Origin: an uncultured Clostridium sp.
GTDB taxonomy: Bacteria > Bacillota > Clostridia > TANB77 > CAG-508
Assembly: GCA_900552655.1 (NCBI GenBank)
Contig: USAE01000059.1
Location: 1 to 8,453 of the forward strand
Length of the DNA: 8,453 nt
Direction: 5' to 3'
The translations under genes and the position numbers were made by a program. Positions 1-6,870 of this stretch are shown piece by piece (the stretch's first letter is position 1; each line of letters starts with the position of its first letter). The notes under the pieces are model-generated. The model ran no database searches and was not told the DNA's origin. It saw only the letters and a program-made list of their open reading frames with translations.

Positions 1-2
1 AT

Positions 3-689
3 TATAATATTAATATAATGAAATCAGTAAGCAATAATATTGAAGGAATACAGGCAGAAAATAATTATTCCATTACTATAACTGAACACAGGATTGATTA
101 TGAAAATAAAAGAGAATTTACAGCTATAACTGAACATTATTATAAAGACAATAAATATAAAACTAGAGAATTTTGTGAAAAAGTATCTTTTGATGTAACC
201 AATAAAGATACATATTATTATGGGGAAATTAATACTGAAAATAGAATTAAAATAGTAGAAGATACAAAAATGGCTTACAAAGAAAGTAGCAATTATGTTT
301 ATGTAAAAAAAGGTGCTTTTCTAAGAGAATTAAAAAATGCAATTGAAATATTTGATGTGGATTTAGGCTATTTTAATAATATATTTATGAAAGGTAGATA
401 TCAAGTTAGAATGGATAGATACAATGGAAAAGAATACTATGTTTTTAAATCAGAAAACAATGAAGGGTATAGTGAAATTTGGGTCGTAAAAGACTCTATG
501 ATGATTGCTAGAACAGTACAAGATATTTATAATAATAGTTATACTGAAAAAGATTATAATATAGTAATTAATTCTGTTAAAGATGAAGATTTAATAGTTC
601 CGGATTTAGAAGGCTATAAAGTAGAAGAATATATTAATAATGTTAATGCGGAATATCTAGAACTATATAAAAATATTCGAAAAAATTAA
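3..689 (+). CDS. Partial exported-type hypothetical protein, 3' part (possible LolA-like fold)
   Basis: The reading frame is open to the left edge of the window. The first ATG, at 18, has no purine-rich ribosome binding site before it, so the true start, and probably a signal peptide or membrane anchor, lies outside. About 228 residues are visible and I do not recognise the family with certainty. They look like alternating beta strands rich in Tyr, Asn and charged residues, with no hydrophobic segment, as expected of a soluble exported domain. The C-terminal part reads like a curved-sheet LolA-type domain: a strand with KEYYVF, then EIWVVKDSMMIAR (substrate-sheet-like strand and turn), then a VPDLEGYKV tail. 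Such domains often accompany clostridial sigma/anti-sigma genes, and a sigma/anti-sigma pair does follow, but a strong terminator lies between, so it is probably a separate transcript. The LolA assignment is inference from pattern only; the existence of a gene is much more secure. Confidence 0.7.
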   Translation, partial: YNINIMKSVSNNIEGIQAENNYSITITEHRIDYENKREFTAITEHYYKDNKYKTREFCEKVSFDVTNKDTYYYGEINTENRIKIVEDTKMAYKESSNYVYVKKGAFLRELKNAIEIFDVDLGYFNNIFMKGRYQVRMDRYNGKEYYVFKSENNEGYSEIWVVKDSMMIARTVQDIYNNSYTEKDYNIVINSVKDEDLIVPDLEGYKVEEYINNVNAEYLELYKNIRKN

Positions 690-957
690 CGCAAGCTGAA
701 AAATGGTTGGAGATGAAATGCTTTGAAAATATTATACTTTATAAGGTTTAATATATTAAAGTAACAGCAAAATAGGATTAATAAAAATGAGTAATTTCAA
801 AAGTTGGAAAGATGCAAAATTCAATCAAATCTACAAAGTTGAATTATCAACCTTGTAGATTTTTTTGCTTTTTAATAATAAAAATGTTACTTTCTTAAAA
901 TAAAAGTCAATATATAAGTGTAAGATATCTTAAAATAAGAAAGGATTTAGATCTAAA
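690..957. other. 268-bp intergenic region with terminator and possible 23-codon ORF
   Basis: This gap between the first gene and the sigma factor gene holds the strong terminator at 827-866. It also holds a small open frame at 787-858 (ATG to TAG, 23 codons, beginning MSNFKSWKDAKF). An AGGA at 774-777 lies nine bases before that ATG, and the stop codon lies inside the right arm of the terminator hairpin. Nothing else shows that it is a gene. I see no confident sigma-A promoter for the downstream sigma gene in the stretch after the terminator; TATAAG at 913-918 has no matching -35 element at normal spacing. An all-AT 14-bp palindrome at 747-760 is compatible with chance in such AT-rich DNA. 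Confidence 0.5.
827..866 (+). terminator. Strong rho-independent terminator
   Basis: The left arm at 829-842 (ATCTACAAAGTTGA) pairs with the right arm at 847-860 (TCAACCTTGTAGAT) with a single A-C mismatch. The loop is ATTA, and the stem is extended by two A-T pairs into a run of seven T from 860 to 866. It would end transcription from the first gene and isolate it from the sigma factor operon. Because a small open frame stops within the stem, an attenuator role is conceivable but unproven. Confidence 0.85.
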
Positions 958-960
958 TTG
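941..960 (+). promoter_or_regulatory. Ribosome binding site and palindromic spacer before the TTG start of the sigma gene
   Basis: AAGGA at 941-945 is followed by the perfect 12-bp palindrome TTTAGATCTAAA at 946-957, and then by the TTG start codon at 958. The linear spacing of 12 bases is longer than ideal. If the palindrome folds as a four-base-pair stem with a GATC loop, it would bring the Shine-Dalgarno and start codon closer together. No other usual start codon lies in frame between the upstream in-frame TAA at 931-933 and TTG 958. Confidence 0.5.
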
Positions 961-1482
961 AACGGAAAAATAAAAGATTATATAGAAAACAATGAACTTA
1001 AACTAGAAAAAATAATAAATGATTATTCAAACTATGCAATTACTATAATAAACAATATGGTAAAAGATAATTTAAATAAAGAAGATAAAGAAGAAATACT
1101 TTCAGAGACTTTTTTTGTAATCTGGAAAAATAAAAACAAATTAGACATTAATAAAAATTTAAGTTCATACATTGCGGGTGTAACAAGAAATATAGTAAAA
1201 GAATATTTAAGAAAAATAAGAATTAACTATAATATTTGTGATTACGAGAATATTTTATATAGTTATGATAATATAGAAATTCTAGACACAAATATTGAAG
1301 AAATTAAGAAAATAGAAAATAGATTAAACAGAATGAAAGAAATAGATAAAAAAATATTTTTAGAATTTTACTATTCGGGTAAAACGATTAAGGATATAGC
1401 TAAAGAACAAAATATTACTACATTTAGCGTAAAACAGAGACTATATAGAATTAGAAATAAAATAAAGAAAGAAGGAAAATAA
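958..1482 (+). CDS. ECF-type RNA polymerase sigma factor (sigma-70 family)
   Basis: The 174-residue protein has the two-domain layout and size of an extracytoplasmic function sigma factor, which directs core RNA polymerase to a small set of promoters. Region 2 lies at about 20-90: DKEEILSETFFVIWKN at 43-58 matches the usual D-EDL-QETF--VW core-binding helix, and LSSYIAGVTRNIVKEYLRK at 68-86 is the -10 recognition helix. Region 4 at about 118-171 contains a helix-turn-helix (GKTIKDIAKEQNITTFSVKQRLYRIRNKIKK, split as turn 141-152 and recognition helix 155-168) for -35 binding. The linker between them (91-117) is low in complexity. The start is TTG; the next in-frame ATG is at codon 35, inside region 2.1. 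The next gene begins one base after the stop, is cotranscribed, and is the likely membrane anti-sigma partner. ECF factors often autoregulate; TGTTAC at 885-890 with GTC at 906-908 is a weak candidate. Confidence 0.9.
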   Translation: MNGKIKDYIENNELKLEKIINDYSNYAITIINNMVKDNLNKEDKEEILSETFFVIWKNKNKLDINKNLSSYIAGVTRNIVKEYLRKIRINYNICDYENILYSYDNIEILDTNIEEIKKIENRLNRMKEIDKKIFLEFYYSGKTIKDIAKEQNITTFSVKQRLYRIRNKIKKEGK

Positions 1483-1483
1483 T

Positions 1484-2539
1484 ATGAATGATAATATTTT
1501 AAAAAAAGTAAAAACAAAAATAGCTATATCCAATATGCAAGAGGAGGATAGAGTTATGAAAAAAAGTAAAGCAAATATTGCAAGAAAAATAGGAATTGCG
1601 GCATGCATAGCAATGTCTGTAACAGGAGTAGTTTTTGCAACAACAAAAATAATTAAAAAATTTGGAGAAAATAGTAGTGACGGAGTTCAAATTGCTGTCG
1701 ATAACGAATATTATAAAGAGATAAATACAGAATATAAAGAGTCAGACGGAATTAGTGTAAGTATAGAATCTTTTTTAATAGATGATAATAATTTTAATAT
1801 GAATTTTAAAATAAAAACCAATAATGAAAATATAAAATTAAATGAGGGAAGCATAGATATTTATGATTTAAAAGTAGTAAATGAAAAAAATGAAACAGTT
1901 TTTGTAACAGGAGAGTTAGAAGCTAAAGAAAAGCAAGAAATGTATAAAACAGAGGAAGAAGCTAGAAAAAACTATGATGGATATGAAGGAGCATATAGCG
2001 CAAATCATACACAAATAAATGATAATGAGATTATATATCATTTAACAGCAACAGGAAATAATGAGGAATTTCCTGTATCAAAAAAATTAAAAGTAAGATT
2101 TAGTAAAATAAGAAAGATATATTGGAAAAATGGAAAAGAAAAAAATATGATGTATATTGGTGACTGGAATTATGAACTAGATGTACCAAGTGAAATGGCG
2201 AAATCTAATATTAAACAGTATAAATTAGTTTCTATTAGTGATAAAAATTATAAACTAGAAAGTGCCAAAGTTTCTAATACAGCTTTTAAAATATATTTAA
2301 CTAACTGTGAAGGAATTGCATGGAATGATAACGAATGTGTTGAAACTTCAGACGGAAAGAAATTTTATCCTGCTCATAGGTCAGATGGGGATGGGCTAAT
2401 AAGCTTTAATGAAGCAGGAGAAGTAACCTATTATAATACATTTAATTTAACAAATTATGATGCAACAGATAAATTAAAAGTTCATTTATTTAAAGAAAAT
2501 GGAGAAGAAGTTATTGTAGAACTAGAACAAATCAAATAG
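1484..2539 (+). CDS. Membrane-anchored anti-sigma factor-like protein (DUF4179-type)
   Basis: This 351-residue protein has a short charged cytoplasmic N terminus (1-35, including KVKTKIAISNMQEED), one transmembrane segment at about 36-56, and a large beta-rich extracellular domain. The layout is that of DUF4179/DUF5643-type proteins encoded directly after ECF sigma genes in Clostridia and Bacilli. In these, the cytoplasmic end is thought to hold the sigma factor and the outer domain to sense envelope conditions. No CHCC zinc-binding anti-sigma motif (ZAS) is present: the first 35 residues contain no Cys or His. The start at 1484 is served by AGAAGGA at 1469-1475, inside the end of the sigma gene, eight bases away, and implies translational coupling. 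A second in-frame ATG at 1556 (Met25) also has a very good GAGGAGG (1541-1547) eight bases upstream. The family call rests on architecture and position; the partner role is inferred. Confidence 0.8.
   Translation: MNDNILKKVKTKIAISNMQEEDRVMKKSKANIARKIGIAACIAMSVTGVVFATTKIIKKFGENSSDGVQIAVDNEYYKEINTEYKESDGISVSIESFLIDDNNFNMNFKIKTNNENIKLNEGSIDIYDLKVVNEKNETVFVTGELEAKEKQEMYKTEEEARKNYDGYEGAYSANHTQINDNEIIYHLTATGNNEEFPVSKKLKVRFSKIRKIYWKNGKEKNMMYIGDWNYELDVPSEMAKSNIKQYKLVSISDKNYKLESAKVSNTAFKIYLTNCEGIAWNDNECVETSDGKKFYPAHRSDGDGLISFNEAGEVTYYNTFNLTNYDATDKLKVHLFKENGEEVIVELEQIK
1541..1558 (+). promoter_or_regulatory. Internal Shine-Dalgarno and alternative ATG inside the anti-sigma gene
   Basis: GAGGAGG at 1541-1547 stands eight bases before an in-frame ATG at 1556-1558. 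This is a stronger ribosome binding site than the one for the annotated start. Initiation here would give a protein lacking the first 24 residues but keeping the transmembrane and outer domains. The bases also encode part of the acidic EED stretch, so the match could be a by-product of the protein sequence. Confidence 0.4.
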
Positions 2540-2543
2540 AAAT

Positions 2544-2577
2544 AAAAAACATCTACTAGAAATAGTAGATGTTTTTT
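2544..2577 (+). terminator. Strong terminator after the sigma/anti-sigma operon
   Basis: A perfect stem pairs AAAAAACATCTACTA (2544-2558) with its complement at 2563-2577, with the loop GAAA and a terminal run of six T. It lies five bases after the anti-sigma stop codon and ends that operon. The A-run on the left arm means it could also work in the other direction, though no gene converges on it here. Confidence 0.92.
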
Positions 2578-2598
2578 GCGTTATAAGAAAAATAATAC

Positions 2599-2628
2599 CG
2601 GGATTTTAAGGACCGTCCCTAAATCCCG
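2599..2628. repeat. REP-like GC-rich palindrome
   Basis: CGGGATTT at 2599-2606 pairs perfectly with AAATCCCG at 2621-2628. Between them TAAGGACCGTCCCT can form a further three GC-rich pairs (AGG with CCT, plus a two-base bulge) around a six-base loop. It has no T-run and is markedly more GC-rich than its surroundings, so it is not a second terminator. The GGACCGTCCC core recalls short interspersed palindromes (REP-like, linked to Y1/RAYT transposases) found scattered in Firmicutes genomes. Repetition cannot be shown from one copy. Confidence 0.5.
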
Positions 2629-2640
2629 ATTTATCGCAAT

Positions 2641-2669
2641 TTGATTTTTGACTTTAAATATGTTATCAT
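2641..2669 (+). promoter_or_regulatory. Sigma-A-type promoter for the FUSC-family gene
   Basis: The -35 element TTGATT at 2641-2646 and the -10 element TATCAT at 2664-2669 are separated by 17 bases. Transcription would begin near 2676, about 33 bases before the start codon. The position just after the palindrome and the previous terminator supports an independent transcript. Confidence 0.65.
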
Positions 2670-2708
2670 TACTGTTTGCATATTAAAAATAATAAATAGG
2701 GAGGCAAA

Positions 2709-3698
2709 ATGAAAAAATTAGAAGGTAAAAAAATTTTTAAGAACTTATTTATGATAGCATGTATAATTATTTCTGTAAGCTTATGCTCGATGATGTTTGG
2801 TTCTAATAATTCTTTGACATGGGTAGGAATAATTGTTGGTATAATGCTATATTGGAATTTAGACATAGGAATTAACAAAAAAGAAGCGCCAATAGTAATA
2901 TTAGCATTATTTATTTTTACAGGAATAGCAAATAGAATAGCAGAAATAAATCCAATTTTAGGAATTTTTGTGAATTTAATTTCAATATTTCTTATTATGT
3001 ATATTCCATCTGAAAAGCCAGAATATAAAGCATACATACCATTTATATTAATATATATTTTTGACCAATCTAATATTGCTGTTGGTGAAGATTTTTATAC
3101 TAGAATGGTAAGTTTAGTAGTAGGTGGAATAATAACTGGAGCTGTGTATTATTTTAGACATAAAAATTCGGAAGAAGGAATACACATAAGCAAAATTATG
3201 AAAGATATAGATATAACATCACCTAGATTTATAATATCTATTAGAATGGCTATAGGTGTAAGTATTGCAATACTTATAGGAACATTGTTAGGTTTGCAAA
3301 GGACTATGTGGATTTCGATGTCGGTAATGTCTTTAACACAATTAGAATTTGAAACAACAAAAGAAAGATTTAAACATAGAATTGTATATACATTAATTGG
3401 AGCAGTAGCATTTGTACTATTATTCCAAGTATTAATACCAGAAAAATATAATGGATTGGCAAGTATAATCCTAAGCTATATATATACTTTTATAAAAGAT
3501 TATAAGCATCAAATTATATTTATAACAGTAAATGCATTAAGTGCTTCTATGTTAATATTTGATCCAACAGAAGCAATAGGAACAAGAATATTATTAATAA
3601 TATCTGGATGTATGTTAGCAATGGCTATAAATAAAATAGATTTAAAAAAGCCAATGATTGCAATAAAAGAGCGTTTGGCAAAACCAGATATTGCATAA
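2709..3698 (+). CDS. FUSC-family / aromatic acid exporter-like integral membrane protein
   Basis: This is a 329-residue polytopic membrane protein. The N-terminal half has hydrophobic segments at about 13-30, 37-54, 60-76, 84-99, 108-120 and 132-148. A short cytoplasmic linker follows (149-172), and then a second hydrophobic block at about 174-196, 199-211, 225-243, 249-263, 267-284 and 291-308. The second block has the FUSC-like pattern: R179 in a helix ending LIGTLLG, then TMWISMSVMSLTQ, then a TTKERFKHRIVYTLIGA turn-helix with basic residues. FusC and the aromatic acid exporter (ArAE) family export small aromatic or carboxylic compounds; the substrate here cannot be told. The ribosome binding site AGGGAGG (2698-2704) is four bases before ATG. 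No terminator is visible before the scpB promoter, so readthrough into scpB is possible. The family call is fairly secure; the function is only a family-level guess. Confidence 0.75.
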   Translation: MKKLEGKKIFKNLFMIACIIISVSLCSMMFGSNNSLTWVGIIVGIMLYWNLDIGINKKEAPIVILALFIFTGIANRIAEINPILGIFVNLISIFLIMYIPSEKPEYKAYIPFILIYIFDQSNIAVGEDFYTRMVSLVVGGIITGAVYYFRHKNSEEGIHISKIMKDIDITSPRFIISIRMAIGVSIAILIGTLLGLQRTMWISMSVMSLTQLEFETTKERFKHRIVYTLIGAVAFVLLFQVLIPEKYNGLASIILSYIYTFIKDYKHQIIFITVNALSASMLIFDPTEAIGTRILLIISGCMLAMAINKIDLKKPMIAIKERLAKPDIA

Positions 3699-3715
3699 TA
3701 TATAAAAATTAACTC

Positions 3716-3744
3716 TTGAGGATATAGGAAAAATATGGTATAAT
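3716..3744 (+). promoter_or_regulatory. Sigma-A promoter with extended -10 for scpB-proS
   Basis: TTGAGG at 3716-3721 and the consensus TATAAT at 3739-3744 are 17 bases apart, with TGG directly before the -10 element giving an extended -10 signal. Transcription would begin near 3751, about 25 bases before scpB, leaving no room for a riboswitch. This is one of the best promoters in the window, fitting housekeeping genes. Confidence 0.85.
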
Positions 3745-3775
3745 AAAAAACAGATTGACCATATAAGGAGTAATT

Positions 3776-4378
3776 ATGGATATAGATGAAAAAAAGGCTG
3801 CAGTACAAGCGATTCTATTTGCAGCAGGTAGAGAAGTTAAGTTAAACGAAATAATGTCTAGTTTAGAGCTAGGGGAAGAAGAAGCGATTTCTATTTTAAA
3901 TAGTATGGCTTCTGATTTTGATGAGAAAAAATCTGGAATAAAATTAATAAGAATGGAAGACTCATATCAATTAGCTACAAAAACAGACTATTATAAATAT
4001 GTATATCCAATAATCGACAAAAGAAATAAACCTAATTTATCTAATGCAGCATTGGAAACATTAGCAATTATTGCATATAATCCCAAAATTACAAGAGCGC
4101 AAATAGAAGAAATTAGAGGAGTAAACTCTGATGGTGCAATATATAAATTACTAGAATATGAACTAATAGAAAATGCTGGAAAGCTTAATGCACCAGGAAA
4201 ACCAGTTACATATAAAACTACAAACGAATTTTTAAAAAAGTTTGGGTATAATAGTTTAGAAGATTTACCAGAACTTCCAAAATATAAGTTGGACGAAAAC
4301 GAGCAAATTGTATTAGATGAGTTTGAAGATCCAGCAGAGGCTCCAATGCCCGCTGAGGGTGTAGAAGAGAATTTATAA
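3776..4378 (+). CDS. scpB: Segregation and condensation protein B (ScpB)
   Basis: ScpB is the winged-helix partner that, with the kleisin ScpA, bridges the SMC dimer into the bacterial condensin that compacts and separates chromosomes on the nucleoid. The 200-residue length is normal. The first winged-helix domain covers about 1-85 (AVQAILFAAGREV near the start). The second, at about 86-165, carries the family signature: LSNAALETLAIIAYNPKI (88-105), EIRGVNSD (112-119), NAPGKPVTYKTTNEF (138-152) and SLEDLPELP (160-168). The usual Lys-Gln-Pro after IAY is Asn-Pro-Lys here. An acidic tail follows (171-200), as in other ScpB proteins. Start: AAGGAG at 3765-3770, five bases before ATG. scpA, normally directly upstream, is absent; the upstream gene is a membrane exporter-like gene. 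Probably cotranscribed with proS, 32 bases downstream. The identification is firm. Confidence 0.97.
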   Translation: MDIDEKKAAVQAILFAAGREVKLNEIMSSLELGEEEAISILNSMASDFDEKKSGIKLIRMEDSYQLATKTDYYKYVYPIIDKRNKPNLSNAALETLAIIAYNPKITRAQIEEIRGVNSDGAIYKLLEYELIENAGKLNAPGKPVTYKTTNEFLKKFGYNSLEDLPELPKYKLDENEQIVLDEFEDPAEAPMPAEGVEENL

Positions 4379-4410
4379 GGATAAAATAAAAAATAAATTG
4401 GAGGTTAATT

Positions 4411-5850
4411 ATGGGAGACAATAAAAATTTTGTAAAAGATATAACAAATATAGAAGAGGATTTTGCGCAATGGTATACAGATATTGTGCTAAAAGCAGAA
4501 CTTGCTGATTATACAGATGTAAAAGGATTTATATCAATACGTCCTTATGGTTATGGAATATGGGAAAATATTCAAAAATATGCAGATAAAAAATTTAAAG
4601 ATGCAGGAGTTAAAAATCTTTCAATGCCAGTTTTAATTCCAGAAAGTTTATTAAATAAGGAAAAAGACCATGTAGAAGGTTTTGCACCAGAAGTAGCATG
4701 GGTAACACATGGTGGAGGAAGTAAACTAGAAGAAAGATTATGTGTAAGACCAACATCTGAAACAATATTTTGCAATATGTATGCTAAATGGTTAAATTCA
4801 TGGAGAGATTTACCTTTTTTATATAATCAATGGTGTAATGTATTAAGATGGGAAAAAGAAACAAGACCATTTTTACGTTCTAGAGAATTTTTATGGCAAG
4901 AAGGTCATACAATTCACGAAACTGCAGAAGAAGCAAAAGGATTTACATTAAAAATGTTAGATGTTTATGAAGAAGTTTTAGAAGACTTATTAGCTCTTCC
5001 AGTTTTAAAAGGACAAAAAACAGAAACAGAAAAATTTGCAGGAGCAGAAGCAACATATACTGTAGAAACACTAATGCATGATGGTAGAGCATTACAAGGT
5101 GGAACATCACATTACTTTGGTCAAAACTTTGCTAAACCATTCGAAGTAAAATTCCAAAACAGAGAAGGAAAAGAAGAATATGCATACCAAACATCTTGGG
5201 GAATAAGTACAAGGTTAATTGGCGCAATAATTATGGCACATGGAGATAACAGAGGATTAAAATTGCCACCAAAGGTTGCTCCAATCCAAGTGGTTGTAGT
5301 TCCAGTAGCTCAACAAAAAGAAGGAGTTGTAGAAAAAGCAACAGAACTTACTAATAGCTTAAAAAACGAATTTAGAACAGAAATAGATATAAGAGATAAT
5401 TATACACCTGGTTATAAATTTAATTATTGGGAAATGAAAGGAGTACCAATAAGATTAGAATTAGGACCACGTGATATAGAAAATAACCAATGTGTTTTAG
5501 TTAGACGTGACACATTAGAAAAAGAAATTGTAAGCTTAGATAATGTAAACGCAAGAATTGCAGAATTATTAGAAGAAATACAAAAAAATATGTTTAATAT
5601 GGCAAAAGAAAATACAGAAAATAAAACAACAATTGCTAAAAACTTAGAAGAATTCGAGAATAATATAAACACAAACCAAGGTTATGTAAAAACAATGTGG
5701 TGTGGAAGTGCAGAGTGTGAAGAAAAAATACATAACTTAACAGGTGCAAAATCAAGATGTATGCCATTTAACCAAGAACATATTTCTGATACTTGCGTAT
5801 GTTGTGGTAAACCAGCAACTAAAATGGTTGTTTGGGGAAGACAATATTAA
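4411..5850 (+). CDS. proS: Prolyl-tRNA synthetase, short (archaeal/eukaryotic-like, type 3) form
   Basis: This class II enzyme joins proline to tRNA-Pro in the cytoplasm using ATP. The 479 residues match the type 3 form without the editing insertion (INS) domain of the long bacterial type. Visible motifs: motif 1 region [19 protein letters not shown] (39-57), the active-site loop RPTSE (113-117), motif 2 [20 protein letters not shown] (146-165), HYFGQNF (234-240), and motif 3 at 264-287 with Arg268 and [10 protein letters not shown]. An anticodon-binding domain starts near 290 ([10 protein letters not shown]). The C-terminal zinc-binding domain has Cys431, Cys436, Cys462 and Cys465, and the protein ends in WGRQY with the Tyr that reaches the active site in this type. 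GGAGG at 4400-4404 is six bases before ATG. No T-box leader fits in the 32-base gap. Lack of an INS domain implies that mischarged Ala-tRNA-Pro must be cleared in trans. Firm. Confidence 0.98.
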   Translation: MGDNKNFVKDITNIEEDFAQWYTDIVLKAELADYTDVKGFISIRPYGYGIWENIQKYADKKFKDAGVKNLSMPVLIPESLLNKEKDHVEGFAPEVAWVTHGGGSKLEERLCVRPTSETIFCNMYAKWLNSWRDLPFLYNQWCNVLRWEKETRPFLRSREFLWQEGHTIHETAEEAKGFTLKMLDVYEEVLEDLLALPVLKGQKTETEKFAGAEATYTVETLMHDGRALQGGTSHYFGQNFAKPFEVKFQNREGKEEYAYQTSWGISTRLIGAIIMAHGDNRGLKLPPKVAPIQVVVVPVAQQKEGVVEKATELTNSLKNEFRTEIDIRDNYTPGYKFNYWEMKGVPIRLELGPRDIENNQCVLVRRDTLEKEIVSLDNVNARIAELLEEIQKNMFNMAKENTENKTTIAKNLEEFENNINTNQGYVKTMWCGSAECEEKIHNLTGAKSRCMPFNQEHISDTCVCCGKPATKMVVWGRQY

Positions 5851-5862
5851 TATGAGATAAAT

Positions 5863-5904
5863 AAAAAACTGTATCTTTACTAAAAAGTAAAGATACAGTT
5901 TTTT
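5863..5904. terminator. Bidirectional terminator between proS and the convergent minus-strand gene
   Basis: A perfect 19-bp stem pairs 5863-5881 (AAAAAACTGTATCTTTACT) with 5886-5904 around an AAAA loop. An A-run on one side and a T-run on the other mean that both strands read as hairpin plus U tract. It lies 12 bases after the proS stop and 36 bases beyond the stop codon of the minus-strand gene, so it can end both convergent transcripts. Confidence 0.95.
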
Positions 5905-5940
5905 ATTTAGTAATAATTTTCTATACTAGAAAATTATATG

Positions 5941-6828
5941 TTAAAAATCTCTTCCATCATCTTCCTTAGAAAGGTTATGGTCTATTTTTGAATTTTTTAA
6001 AGCATTTTTAGCAGAGTTAGAATAATCTTTGTTTGAAGTATTTTTTATATAATTGTTAAGTCCATCTTTTAAATTAGTTACACATGAATTCATTTTTAAC
6101 CAGTATGCTGTCTTTTCTTTCTTCTCATCACTAACTCTAGAAGAATCGCGTAAGTCCTTATAATTTAAATAAACATCTTTTGCAAAATCTTTTGGCAATG
6201 TAACATTTATAGATTTAGAATCTATACCACCTTCAAATTCGCGAGATAGTTTAGTATAATTTAATTTTAATGTAACATCACTACCACAAACGCTAGCTTC
6301 ATTATATGATTCTAAATAATAATCATCAAATAAAATTTTATCATCTGGATTTTTTTCAAAATATGTATCTTCTGCTACATATTGTATTAAATCGTTTGTG
6401 TTATGAAAAATTTCAGATTTATCATAATCATCTAAAGAATATTCAGTAGATGCAAGCCTTGCATCATTTATATGAGAGTATGTAGTTCCTCCAAGCAAAA
6501 CTGCAGCAGAAAGCATACCAGCAGCAATTAATCTGTTACAAATTAATTTAGTGTTTCTTTTACGTGAAGAACTATAATTACGTTGTTTTTTATGATTAGG
6601 TTTTGACACTGAACGCTTTTTGTTTTGTTGGGAAGGTTGTTTGGTTTGATATTCTATATCGCTAGAGCGGGTTGAAGTATGAGCCCTTTGATTTTTAGAA
6701 AGCACTTTTAAATATGTAAGGTCTAATCCATCTGTAGCTTCTTTTTGACTTGTTATTAATTGTTCTTGGTTACCCTTTTTAGATTTTATATCTGCCATAC
6801 TAATAATATTATCCTTTTTATTAGCCAT
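5941..6828 (-). CDS. Unrecognised single-pass membrane protein with long basic cytoplasmic region
   Basis: I do not recognise this 295-residue protein. Residues 1-65 are polar and probably cytoplasmic. Residues 66-96 are a Lys/Arg/Ser/Asn/Gln-rich, likely disordered stretch. A single transmembrane segment lies at about 98-117 (RLIAAGMLSAAVLLGGTTY), and 118-295 is a polar exported domain. Two lone cysteines outside the membrane, Cys181 and Cys249, could form a disulfide. Positive residues before the segment support the N-in, C-out orientation. The ATG at 6828 is chosen over one nine bases upstream (6837): AAAGGA (complement of 6838-6843) directly abuts the upstream ATG, too close to use, but is nine bases from the ATG at 6828. 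The gene stands alone, convergent to proS and divergent from the Ig-like gene. The layout resembles small envelope, division or sporulation proteins of Clostridia, but nothing in it proves such a role. Confidence 0.85.
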   Translation of the reverse strand: MANKKDNIISMADIKSKKGNQEQLITSQKEATDGLDLTYLKVLSKNQRAHTSTRSSDIEYQTKQPSQQNKKRSVSKPNHKKQRNYSSSRKRNTKLICNRLIAAGMLSAAVLLGGTTYSHINDARLASTEYSLDDYDKSEIFHNTNDLIQYVAEDTYFEKNPDDKILFDDYYLESYNEASVCGSDVTLKLNYTKLSREFEGGIDSKSINVTLPKDFAKDVYLNYKDLRDSSRVSDEKKEKTAYWLKMNSCVTNLKDGLNNYIKNTSNKDYSNSAKNALKNSKIDHNLSKEDDGRDF

Positions 6829-6870
6829 AAAATTCATTCCTTTCTTTTGTATCGTATCAAATTTAATGTC

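Noticed and set aside
747..760. AT-only perfect palindrome TTTAATATATTAAA
   Set aside because: Such palindromes are expected by chance in DNA this rich in A and T, and nothing nearby supports an operator.
885..908. Possible ECF promoter TGTTAC with GTC 15 bases later before the sigma gene
   Set aside because: It is too degenerate to call from one copy, and there is no second similar site in the window for comparison.
1499..1690. Minus-strand open frame rich in Cys, Phe and Tyr
   Set aside because: It lies wholly inside the anti-sigma gene and its composition is what the complement of AT-rich coding DNA gives; there is no ribosome binding site.
2648..2669. TTGACT at 2648-2653 as a -35 element
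   Set aside because: Only ten bases separate it from TATCAT; TTGATT at 2641 gives the correct 17.
2669..3037. Minus-strand open frame of 122 codons with a hydrophobic look
   Set aside because: It is the complement of the membrane-protein gene at 2709-3698; its hydrophobicity mirrors that gene and its end overlaps a promoter.
4379..4410. T-box or other riboswitch upstream of proS
   Set aside because: The gap is only 32 bases and has no room for the stems and terminator; the scpB leader is also short.
6829..6837. Upstream ATG of the minus-strand gene as true start
   Set aside because: AAAGGA directly abuts that ATG, with no spacer, whereas the ATG at 6828 has a nine-base spacer.
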